Below the pieces are notes generated by a model that saw only the letters and a list, made by a program, of their open reading frames with translations, was not told the DNA's origin and did no database searches. From Massospora cicadina (taxonomy: Eukaryota > Entomophthoromycota > Entomophthoromycetes > Entomophthorales > Entomophthoraceae): 64,000 nt of DNA. Location: the NCBI GenBank assembly GCA_022478985.1, contig JAKSZP010014460.1, positions 62,001 through 126,000 on the forward strand, read 5' to 3'. Positions 12,011-21,141 of this stretch are shown here, piece after piece (the first letter of the stretch is position 1; each line of letters opens with the position of its first letter). The position numbers and the translations under genes were made by a program.

Positions 12011-13738
12011 TAATTTGAAAGGTATAACCAAAAAGAAATCCAACAGTACATTGTGCACCAGTACTACTGAAAAGGGTTCCTTAAGGTTTTACTGCACCAG
12101 ATCTGAGTTGAGCCATTCCAATTGCTTGATAAAGGTCTTGAAGGAGTGCTGGACTGGATATGCACAGGTCTTCAAGGCTGATGAGGATCACAGTATCTTT
12201 CAGGATTTTTGTAGCAGAAACTCCTTCAGGTGATATGAGGGAGGCACAGGTCAATTTTTCACAAGTTGTTGAGGTAGGAAAAATGAAGTAGATGCTAACT
12301 TCTTCTTCATGGTGCTTTTCAAGGTGTGGATTGGTTAATGATCAGGGTCAATAAATTTTTCAGTTGCATGTTGAGTTTTTAATAGATGTGTTGATGCAGT
12401 TTGCCGTAGAGCAGTGCCTTGAATGGGTTGCTCATGGGGCAAGTGATTTTGGTCTGGCTCAAAGTTCTTGGCAAAGGCAGGAAGAGGTAACTGGTCCCAG
12501 TTTTGGTTTTGAGGGCATGGTTCATCACCCTCTTCCATGGGTACTTTTTTTAGAACTAATGGTCTTTTCCATGGGTACTCCAGTGGGTACTTGTTGACTT
12601 TCTTTTACTGCATTAAGAAGATCTTCAATTTTTATTCTTAACAAGTTATGTAGTATGTGGTTGGATATTTTATTATTAATTTTTTTTCAGCGGCATAAGC
12701 TTCCATCAGAAGAAGGATTTATTTCTGGTCAAGCTCCTAGGGTGGAGCCTCAATGTAACGTATAGGGTTTTATTGGATAATCTGGGTGTTATGGTGGTAA
12801 GGTTGTTGCTGCATGTAGTTTAATTGCTGAGGATAACTTGTAACTGCTTGATTTTAATGAGGTGGTCAATTTGGGCATGGGTCATCCAGGTGAATAACTT
12901 AACAATAGAAACATGGTACATGGGATTGGCAAGATTAGTAGCCAGGTTCATTGCAGTTGTGGCAACGCATGTTGCTTTGGGTATCCTGTCCCTGAACCAT
13001 CATTGTGAGATTCTTCAGTTAAGCTGAAAGAGTAGAAATCTCAGAAGCCATTTCAGAAGGTGAGGAGATTGGCTTCATCTTGGGGATGTCCTCATCATAA
13101 GGGCTTTCATCAGTTAACTGGTAATCTTCAGTTTCCCAAAACTCATTTCAGTGATGAGATGCTAGGTACTAGGTAGGTATAGCTTTGGCAGGCATAAATA
13201 GCATCATTATCATTTATAGGATGTGCAATCAGCTTAGCATTCAGGTAAGGTTTTTCCAAGGCATCAAGGAACCAGCCAAGGAGTTGAGATCCATATCCTC
13301 AGTATGTTGGTAGCCAGCCTGGTACCATTGTCCTACTAGGTCTTCAAAGATGTCCAAGAAGCAGTTTAATTTTGGGTAGTCTTTAGATGGATATGGTGGT
13401 ACTTCTCATGTAGCTGAATCTTGAAGAGGTGGAAATTGGCATGTGCATGGTTTTTCCAGTTGCCCTATGAGTCAAACGGTGCATTGGCACAGTGACAGCA
13501 TTAGGCAGTGCCAAGAGGAGGGAGTAGACATCCTGGAGTTGTTGACTGGGAGGGACTTCACAAATTATCACCCCATGCATTGTAGGCTGCAGGCCATTAT
13601 TCAATTGGGCCATCATCAAACTTGAACAAAGCTTGGTGAGTACACATACACTTGATAGCCATTGCAGTTTTTTCAGATAAGGCTGCTCCCCATAGAATAT
13701 GGAGGGCTATGGTTTGTATTGGGCAGGATCACCAATTT
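12011..13738 (-). pseudogene. Gag region of element B
   Basis: Minus-strand gag between the 5' LTR and protease. A CCHC zinc-knuckle remnant is visible at about 12937-12975 as MRCHNCNEPGY. Its first two Cys and the Gly are in place, but the His position is Tyr and a stop follows. Short open stretches at 13619-13383 and 12538-12335 (the latter rich in Pro, Gln and His) fit gag N- and C-terminal parts. No stretch is long enough to encode a working capsid protein. Confidence 0.6.
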
Positions 13739-14090
13739 CTCATGAAGTTTAGCTATCTTCAGGTTTCTCACAACAAGGGGCATGTATGGTGCACAATAAA
13801 CCGTTTTTTTCAATGTCACCCATCTGCTGAGAGAATTCTGTATAAATGAACATAATTATTGCAATACTGGGTTGGTATAATAAGATGATATAATGAAATG
13901 AAAGTCAACTTTAATTTTAAAAACTTAATTTTATTGTAGATAAGAAAGGGGTTTTATATTAGGTATGTAATAATTAATTGAGGTCCTGGTGGCTTGCAGA
14001 GAACCAGTGAATTGTGAAAAAATGAATAAAATTTGAGGTGCAGTTATTTGGCTTTTAAGGTATCTGAAAGTACCTCATATTCTCATGACA
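13739..14090 (-). repeat. 5' LTR of element B with adjacent primer-binding site
   Basis: About 352 bases. On minus it starts TGTCATGAGAATATG and ends ...CTTCATGAG. Four bases inside its end, TGGTGATCCTGCC (plus 13722-13734) begins with the TGG that complements a tRNA CCA end, so it is the likely minus-strand primer site. I cannot name the tRNA. Confidence 0.78.
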
Positions 14091-14329
14091 CTATTTATCT
14101 CTTACCAAAATCAATTAACCTATAGATATAATCACCCAATCACTAGCTGCTTACTAAAGCCATAGAGACTATTAATTAACCAAATGGCCAACAACCACTT
14201 GGTAAAGCCATTTAAACTATTTAGTAAATGAATATCAATTGGCAGAGCTGTAATGATACCAATTACCACCATAATCAATATAATTTTCATATCTTACATA
14301 TAAAGCTTTTTATTTTTACAAAAAATCTG

Positions 14330-15190
14330 CCTTTAAGGTACAAATGGACCCACTCCCATCCACCCAGATTCAACTTTCAAAGCTCCTCAGGCTTTAGTTT
14401 TGGCTGAATAGCACATACATGTAAAAACTTGCTGATATTGAAATATAATTTTTATTAATCCACAATTGATAATTTAGAATTTTAATTCTAGAATTTTTTT
14501 GCCAATTAGAATTTAGTTGGGTAGGCTTTATACTGGTGGATGAGGTGGTGAGTGAGGTGAGATGGTGGGTGAGCTGAGGTGGTGGTTGAGGCAAGGTGCT
14601 GGTTAAGGTGAGGTGGCAAGTGAGCTAAATTAAGAGTTTTAATTTTATTTTGTTTAAGCTGGTAGCCATGGCTTTGCCTGATTTATTGATTTTACATGGA
14701 TTGCCCATGCTTCACTACAGTATTTAGAACTTACAATTTTTTTCTAAAATATTTTAGTTTTTACAAGTGGAGTTACCTGGCGTTGCTCAGGTTTATTTTC
14801 AAACTCACACTGACATAGCCTATAGGCTGTGCCAGCACTACTCTCAAGCCACTCAGACTAACAGCTTCACTGTTGCCCTTGCAGCTGGTGAGCTGGTTAT
14901 CCTAAAATTTACCTAATAATCTACTTAAAACTATAATACTGATTTTTGCTTAGTTTCAGATGAGCAATTTGATGAATTATTAGCAAATATTTGCTAATTC
15001 TCACCCACTCACCCAAATAGATTGAACCTATTAGACTTAAAGGTTCCAGAGTCAGTCAGTACACCAGTCAGTGAATAAGTTTTATTAAGTAGAATAAAAA
15101 AATTGGCTTTGAGGTGCACAGACCCCCTCTCATCCACCTATATCCAATTTTCAAGACTCTACATGCTGTAGTTTTGGCTGGCATCACACG
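14330..15190. repeat. Pair of ~80-bp dispersed repeats with hairpin motif between them
   Basis: 14330-14415 and 15106-15190 align by eye. Both contain a CCC(A/T)CTC(C)CATCCACC block, then TTTCAA, and TAGTTTTGGCTG followed by a CACAC-like end. Between them at 14775-14792 lies ACCTGGCGTTGCTCAGGT, a hairpin-forming motif. No coding potential. The second copy abuts the SINE at 15201. Family identity unknown. Confidence 0.5.
14530..14640 (+). repeat. GGT/GAG-rich low-complexity tract
   Basis: The plus strand is made of GGTGG, GTGAG and GAGGT blocks (for example GAGGTGGTGAGTGAGGTGAG) with almost no C. It is strand-asymmetric and imperfectly repetitive, and it is the most guanine-rich patch in an otherwise AT-rich region. 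Confidence 0.6.
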
Positions 15191-15200
15191 GTTTTATTAA

Positions 15201-15334
15201 AAGTAATCGAGGTGGGTTGACCTTGGGACAAATGTACTATACCGAGATTTTTCTAGCCAGTACAGGTTTCGAACATGTAAACAAACCTGCACTAGAGTGG
15301 AAGCAGGAATTATCCTGCCAGGCTAACCCTTTGC
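15201..15334 (-). mobile_element. tRNA-derived SINE, copy 1
   Basis: On minus it starts GGGTTAGCCTGGCAGG (an RNA polymerase III A-box-like segment), carries ATGTTCGAAACC (B-box), and ends with TGTCCCAAGGTCAACCCACC. The same sequence occurs at 59576-59707 on plus. Flanking sequences TTTTATTAA (15192-15200) and TTTTATCAA (15335-15343) match at 8 of 9 positions and are probably a target-site duplication. The tRNA-related head followed by a non-tRNA tail is the standard SINE architecture. Confidence 0.8.
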
Positions 15335-15343
15335 TTTTATCAA

Positions 15344-17585
15344 TATAGATGGATATTTTTATCCGAGAATACAATCCATTTTAATAGATCTAATTACAAT
15401 CATTAAAATTAAAATCAAATTATTGTTTATTCGAGAAAAGCAATTAATAAAAAACACAAGTTTACTATACTGTATTCAGACCAAAGTTCATCTAATAAAT
15501 CTATCGCTACAAACCAAAATTTTTATTTGAGTTTATATTCCAATTTACTTGTTTAGATAGTATGCGATTAGTATTTATAAACACTGCATGTTTATTACAT
15601 TAAAGTACTTTTTGTTTGGACCATCTAGTACTAAAAAAAAAGTACTTTTTGTTTGGTAAGAAAAGCTTAAATTAGAAGTTTAATATGATGTGTAATTCAT
15701 ATGAATTTCTTCACTTACTGAAATCTAATTCTAACCTAGTTCTGTTGACAATTTCATCTGATTTCTGTTTAATTACACAAGCATATACTTGGCGGCTACT
15801 GACTTTTTCTAGGTGAGCGACGTACTCTTCTCATCTATACTGATCGATATATTAAAGGACCGCTTATTTTGTATAGCCTTTTATGTAAGAATTTTTTATT
15901 CACATTTCAATAAAGCTAACCTCTATTTAACTCTGGGATGCTTATTTTTATATAATCTTTTTTAAAACCTTGTGTTTATTAACACTTTAGTTTTTTACAT
16001 GATGGTTGTTTTTAATGTTTTAAACCATGTTTAAGAAGCATTACCTTGTCTATTAAGATTTTAAAGTTAGACGTTTATATTTATGATAAAAGTACTTTGG
16101 ATACGTTAAACTTTAATTGTTTTAATTGTGATTTATATGTTTTTAATTGTAAAGTGTATGTTCCGAGGCTAGCTTCGTTCAAATAATACTTTTTGTAAGT
16201 AGTTTTTTGTAAAGATCTGGCGCGCGTTCTCTTTTTAACTAGGGTAAAAAAAGAAAAAAACATTATTTGCTGCAAATTTAGATAAAACTTTGAGAACTGT
16301 TTAGTTTAAAGATTACAAAGTATACACACCACCCACCTCTAGTAGTTTTTAGAGTGAATATCAGATTGACAGAAAGTATACAAAACTCATGTGATTTATC
16401 TTTTGCTAATATAGCTTTTTTCAGTAAACAGTCTTATCATTTTATTTCCTTTTTTATAAATTTTATATTTTTTATAAAATTTGTAAAACTTTAATTTATA
16501 CATGAACATAAAAACTTTACTCTAGTATTTTTGAAATTTTATGTAAGTTTTATTATAGATTGAAAAGTGCTCTTCAGTTATTCTCACAATTTAACCTTAA
16601 ACATTGCTAATAGATTACAATTTTCTACCGTGTAATGAACTCCAAAAACTAATTAAGGTTTATTATAACTAATTTTTTATTGCAGATAATTAGATTCAAA
16701 TTTAAAATAACGACAAGTCATGGTTAAGCTACTTTTACATTAATATATACTCAAGGAGGCTAAAAAGCTAAAAGGTTGTTTTAATTGCTAACACAAGCTA
16801 AAATGTTGCTTACCTATAGGTACAATATTAAACAGCTGGAATTTTTATATAAATCCAAAAATACAATATAATCCAAGATACAATACATATCAGAAAATTT
16901 TTTAATATGGTAAATTAATGATAAATAAGGATTTACTAGTTAGTCCTTCAATTCTAAATTCCTTTTTATACATTATACATCATTGTTAATAATGTAATAA
17001 AAATTTCTTTCACTAATAATTATTTTTACACATATCACATACTTTGAAAAATATTTATTTTAAAATATGTTTCTATATATTTTTGTAATATCTATGTTAT
17101 ATTCCGTATAGTAGTATATATTAAAGTTTCTAGTATGAAAAATGAGCAAAAATAAACATCCAAATCTGCTGATATATTGCATCTTATCCTACAAAAGATT
17201 AAGTGTTATGTCATAAATATAAATTGTGATCTGTATTATTGCTATTATAGTCATAGTACTATGATATGTTTATGCTAAAATCACTTGCCATTATGCTCAT
17301 ATTTAACAACTACCTGAACTTTATAAATGTTAATACAATGGTAAGCTAGTGATAAAAATACCTGCTAGCTTAAATAACTGAAGCCCAGATGCAAAAAAAC
17401 TTAATCTTAATAAGATGATCTAAAATAGTTTTAGTATTTATCAAACGTTTAATTTACTTAAAACTTTATATATGCTAAAAAGATCCTTACTAAACATCTT
17501 AAATTTTGCTTAGTACCAATATAAGATAAAATAAGGCAACATGCTTATGCAGCCTCACATTTTTATACAGACTCTAAAGTATATG
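15344..17585. other. AT-rich region without supported genes
   Basis: No ORF longer than about 65 codons and no recognisable motif. A short less AT-rich patch occurs at 15785-15865, and GGCGCGCG at about 16219-16226 stands out. An exact 18-bp direct repeat is listed separately. Confidence 0.6.
15602..15656. repeat. Exact 18-bp direct repeat
   Basis: AAAGTACTTTTTGTTTGG occurs at 15602-15619 and again at 15639-15656, separated by 19 bases. Confidence 0.85.
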
Positions 17586-18139
17586 TGTTGAAATTGGAAC
17601 TCCAACTGGGTAAGAGGCACATGTATGTTTGCATTTTGATAGGTAAAACTGTGAAGACAGCGTAACTCCAAATAAATATAAGGCTTGCTAAAATCTAAGC
17701 CTTTATTAAAAATAAATTCTTAAATCTGCTGTAGTCTCAGTAGTAATTCCAGCTTGGAGATCCTTTATAAATGATATTCTTCAGAATGTGCATCGCCACA
17801 TATATCCCTTTCAATACTGGGCAAACCCAATTTATATCTTGACCTCTGGTCAGTCAGCTTATTTCCAAGCCCCTGAATCTTCTAAGCTTTCTCTTTATGG
17901 ACCACTAATATCCTGTAGATAAAGCTCTTTAAAACCTGATGGGTGGTCTGTCCAAGGTCAGGCATGCCTTGTAGTAGTCTGTTCAACATCATTAGAATTT
18001 TAAGGGTATTGTTCAACTTGTAATAATTGAGACAGAATCACCCAAACAATTCAGTTAATCTCTGATCAATGGAATGGAACTGGTTCAAGAAATTGAGCAA
18101 GCAGTTTAGGTTTGATCCACTAAAAATTAGGATTATACA
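17586..18139 (-). repeat. 3' LTR of element C
   Basis: 554 bases. On plus it runs from TGTTGAAATTGG to ATTATACA, so on minus it begins TGTATAAT and ends CAACA. It aligns with 32568-33119 over the whole length by eye. Shared blocks include TATATCCCTTTCAA(T)(A/G)CTGGGC, TCAGTCAGCTTA-like sequence and GGTCTGTTCAA-like sequence. The two LTRs are clearly diverged, implying an old insertion. Confidence 0.82.
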
Positions 18140-18364
18140 AATTAATTAAAAAAGCTAATTTTTGGCTGAAAATTACTAGTGGCTGGTAGTAAGATATTAA
18201 TTGGAGGAAGCTGGCATCTCTGTGCCCTGCTGAGTATGCTTTAGAAACTTAGTGTACACTTGGATAATTTATGTATCTTGATAGAGTCTTTGATTATATA
18301 TATCAGTCATAGTATTCTCTAAGATCTCAAATGGCTCCTTCCAGATAGGTTCAAGCTTGCTCAT
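18140..18364 (-). pseudogene. Integrase C-terminal end of element C (3' portion)
   Basis: On minus directly after element D it reads MSKLEPIWKEPFEILENTMTD, the KLEPxWxGPFxI block at the end of Ty3/gypsy integrases. It continues the frame that stops at 25746 on the other side of D. A stop follows after about 30 codons, then the 3' LTR. Confidence 0.8.
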
Positions 18365-19106
18365 TGTTGGACATTTGCCTTTGCAGCTTAAATAGAATGT
18401 CCTAGGTTGAGTTCAGTTGAGCAAGAGAAATGTCAGCCATTTGCAATTTTCTGATGCTATTAAGAGCAATGTTAATGAAAATGTTGACAATATTGGCCAA
18501 AAGACCCTGACCGATTCTAGGTGGACCCCATTAACCAGGGTAACACCACTTTGAAACCTGCCTGGACACTTTCTGTAAAATCAAACAATCAGATTTCACC
18601 AATTGTATGATGGACTTTGGGGAAACCAGTGGAAAGTACTCCCCCAACCATCACCAAGTTCTTCACAACACCCATCGTGGGGCCACCCCTTCTATAGGAG
18701 TGGCAGAGTCCCCCCAAGGTGAGAATAATTTCTCTAGTGGTGATTGGTTGTGGTACATCAAAACCTTGCTGCATGGGTATATTCTGCCACAAAACCCCAA
18801 CATCCATTTTACCAAAATTAACTCACTTTTCCCCAAGATCTGATAGGATTGAAACCTATATTACCTAAATTGGAAGCATCAAAGTTATTCCAAACCTATC
18901 TCCAAATTCCCTCTGACCCTTGAAAGTAGTATAAATACTAAACATTGAAAATTGAAAAGGAATCACTCATTGTTTACCCCCTCACTTCTAATAAAATCTA
19001 TAAAAAATCCAAATTTTAGTGCTATTTATTATTAAATTTTATTAAAACTCTTTGTGAGATTCAGCAGGTGTAGCACCAGTGAGCAAAATAAGGCTGGATT
19101 CCTACA
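18365..19106 (+). repeat. 5' LTR of element D
   Basis: 742 bases, TGTTGGACATTTGCC to GGATTCCTACA. A TATAAATA box at about 18930 and AATAAA at about 18989 give a plausible promoter and polyadenylation signal. Short ORFs across it on both strands recur in the 3' LTR and are not genes. Confidence 0.92.
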
Positions 19107-19109
19107 AAA

Positions 19110-19122
19110 TGGTGCTCACTAC
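19110..19122 (+). other. Primer-binding site of element D
   Basis: TGGTGCTCACTAC begins three bases after the 5' LTR. It is identical to the primer site of element C, although the LTRs of the two elements are unrelated. Confidence 0.78.
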
Positions 19123-19873
19123 ATGGTTCCCTGTACACCATAAATAGTTGCTCTTGAAAAGCAACTGGCAAGTGCTTTGTCCCACCTTGAAGAGCTTGAG
19201 CAATGCCCTTTCAAACTCCCCTTAAGGACAATTGCAACCCTGGTAAAGGAAGCATTATTACCTTTTTGTACATCTATGAAGCTGCCATGGATGGTACAAC
19301 TGACAAGCAAAAAGTTTATCACATCCTTCCTTGTTTAATCTGCTTAGCACAAGAGATGATAGTACCCAACCTGAACCCTGGGTACATCTGGTCAGAGGTG
19401 AAGGAGGCTCTTCTAGCTGAATTTGGATCAAAGCAAAGTCTACACATGGAAAAACAGGCCTTTATGCACCTTAACATGTATGAAGGTGAATCAACCGTTG
19501 TCTTTGCTGAACACTTTTACCTCACTGCACAAAGGTTGTCAACCTCAAACATGCTTACCCTTTATAATGCTATTGCCACCCTGTTAACTGGGCTAGCCTC
19601 TCAGCCCTCTCTAGCCTGACATATCATCTCAGTTAAATGCTACTTTACAAATATTTGTGACATTAAGAAGGCTTTGTTAGATGTGGCTGAACTCCATATA
19701 TGTGCCAAACCACATGAAGCTGAAGTGATAACCTTATATCTAACCATTGAGGAGCATCCGCCTGTTGAACAAGTGGGAGTGAGGCCACCTGTGCCTATCT
19801 TCCCTACTAAACCTGCTCCCTCAGTGCAACTTAAAAAGGTTATCACTCCTTCTAATGAATCAAAGTCCTGTTA
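19123..19873 (+). pseudogene. Gag of element D
   Basis: An ATG at 19123 opens a frame reading MVPCTP, a stop, then VALEKQLASALSHLEELE, a short coiled-coil-like start. A shift leads to the 138-codon frame 19203-19619 with SIITFLYIYEAAMDGTTDKQ, LICLAQEM, EVKEALLAEFGSKQS and FAEHFYLTAQRL, a capsid-like region. A stop at 19617 separates a C-terminal part (DIKKALLDVAELHICAKP) to 19873. The relative at 46154-47220 shows the same blocks. I see no zinc knuckle. Confidence 0.75.
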
Positions 19874-19916
19874 GATTGTAACATTCATACAGCTGCACAA
19901 GCTCACTAATGCCTCT

Positions 19917-20258
19917 GTGCCTTCTCTTCCAGCTAAGCTGGAAAATGCATCTCCTAAGGCTATCCAATCTTCTGTAGCCATCTCCCCTACTTCCATTGTG
20001 GCTTTGCCCATTGTTGAGAATACCCCTGGGAAGGAATCTGAAGGGAATTGTGACTCTGTTGAATACTATATTTTAGGAGCACCCACAGAACTAAAGGTTC
20101 CAGATTATTTAAATGCTGGAGGAGCCAATTGTACCACCATACCTGAGAGAATGTACCTCAGCCAAATTTTAGGATGGCCCAAAGTTATTGATACTGCCAG
20201 CAATGGTGATCAATTCTTAGCTATCTTGATTCAACCTCATGAGCGGGTCCAGCCATGA
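19917..20258 (+). pseudogene. Gag-protease spacer of element D
   Basis: A 113-codon open frame rich in Pro, Ser, Ala and Val in its first half, then more acidic (CDSVEYYILGAP). It has no recognised domain. The element E equivalent has EYEGDDENIGHYVLGAQ near 47400, so the acidic YYILGA/HYVLGA block is conserved between copies and is probably real coding sequence upstream of protease. Confidence 0.5.
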
Positions 20259-20371
20259 AAAACATTGTGGATAATTATCCTGAGACTGCTCACAAATTAA
20301 CCTCCACCTTTTGGCTTAAGGAGGTCTTAGCTTTGGCACCTAACTTTGGAGGAACCCTCACAAAAGTTTAA

Positions 20372-20692
20372 GTGGTCATTCAAAAGGTCCAAATACTAGC
20401 CATCCTGGACACTGGCTCCCCAGTCAATGTGAACTCTTCTAAGCTTATTAAGAAAATAAAGCTATTGACTAACTTAGAGTACACGCAAGAGTTTGGAACT
20501 GCTGGTCTCAACAATACTTGTGCTATTGGGGCATACTCTTCCCTTCCCATTTGTATTGGAAAGCTTGTCCTATCAGACCTTGCTGTGGCTTTGGATAAAA
20601 ATGTATATGATATGCTCATCGGCACTCAATTTATGATTGAGCATGAAGGAATAATTAACTTGAAGCAAGGGGTCCTCTCATTGCTCAACTAA
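20372..20692 (+). CDS. Aspartic protease of element D
   Basis: A 106-codon open frame reading VQILAILDTGSPVNVNSSKLIKKIK, with the retropepsin active site DTG at residues 13-15. LIGTQFMIEHEGIINL near the C-terminus corresponds to the second conserved region (I/L-x-G-x-x-F/W). It would process the Gag-Pol polyprotein as a dimer. The active site is intact here but lost in the copy at 47749. The ATG at 20372 is just the first in an internal polyprotein frame, not a true start. Confidence 0.82.
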   Translation: MVIQKVQILAILDTGSPVNVNSSKLIKKIKLLTNLEYTQEFGTAGLNNTCAIGAYSSLPICIGKLVLSDLAVALDKNVYDMLIGTQFMIEHEGIINLKQGVLSLLN

Positions 20693-20776
20693 AAAGTCCC
20701 TTTAGTCTTATCCAATAAAGAGCCCAACAAGCACAAATACTCTTGCCTGATCAAATACCCCTTTTCAGCTATACCC

Positions 20777-21141
20777 TTGACTTATTCCACTTCCAGGTAC
20801 AACGCAAAGAAATTACCCAATTCAGTGGATGCTGGGGATGGTATCCCTTTCTACATTGCAGATGAGGTCTTGATTAAGCCTGGTGAACAAAGAGTGGTTG
20901 ACACTAAGATCACGCTTCAAATCCCACATCATTGCTTGTTGCACCTTATAAGTATTGAAGGGGTTAGTCCCTTAGAGCCTAGTGTCTTTCCTGGGATACT
21001 AGACCCAAACTACCAGAGGACTATTACCATCTACTGGGAAACCTCACCAGAAAAAACGTGATCATATGGAAACGCTAGGAGATAGGCTGAGGCTTCCTAC
21101 TCCCTGTAGAAAATATTGAATATATCCACTCTGTTGGCTCT
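20777..21141 (+). pseudogene. dUTPase-like domain in Ty3/gypsy pol (element D)
   Basis: Between protease and RT. It reads SVDAGDGIPFYIADEVLIKPGEQRVVDTKITLQIP, then LHLISIEGVS, then VFPGILDPNYQRTITIYW. After a frame change it continues with NLTRKNVIIWKR, a GDRLR-like stretch and LLLPVENI. This follows the dUTPase pattern: A/S-G-x-D-L, I-x-P-G-x-x-x-x-x-D-T-x-I, G-x-I-D-x-D-Y-x-G, and late G-D-R-x-A-Q-L. The GILD Asp is present, but the second Asp is Asn, R-G is Q-R, and the R-S-G-L-A motif is not recognisable. Such an enzyme removes dUTP. This copy is probably inactive. The family relative at 48150-48480 has the same domain. Confidence 0.72.

Larger units (their letters stand above)
10734..14090 (-). 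mobile_element. Internally deleted Ty3/gypsy element B, LTRs at both ends
   Basis: Two direct LTR copies (10734-11088 and 13739-14090) flank about 2650 bases that read on the minus strand as gag, protease and the first part of RT. The 5-bp sequence CTATT lies immediately outside both ends (10729-10733 and 14091-14095), as expected for a target-site duplication. On minus, a polypurine tract AATAGGGGGAG precedes the 3' LTR at 11088, and a primer-like TGGTGATCC follows the 5' LTR. RNase H and integrase are absent: RT stops soon after the FSGYYQL block and runs straight into the polypurine tract. An intact element of this type would be expected to be about twice as long. Confidence 0.85.

Noticed and set aside
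18589..18843. ORFs on both strands near 18.6-18.8 kb and the matching ones near 25.2-25.5 kb
   Set aside because: They fall in the two LTRs of element D and are conserved only because the LTRs are copies.
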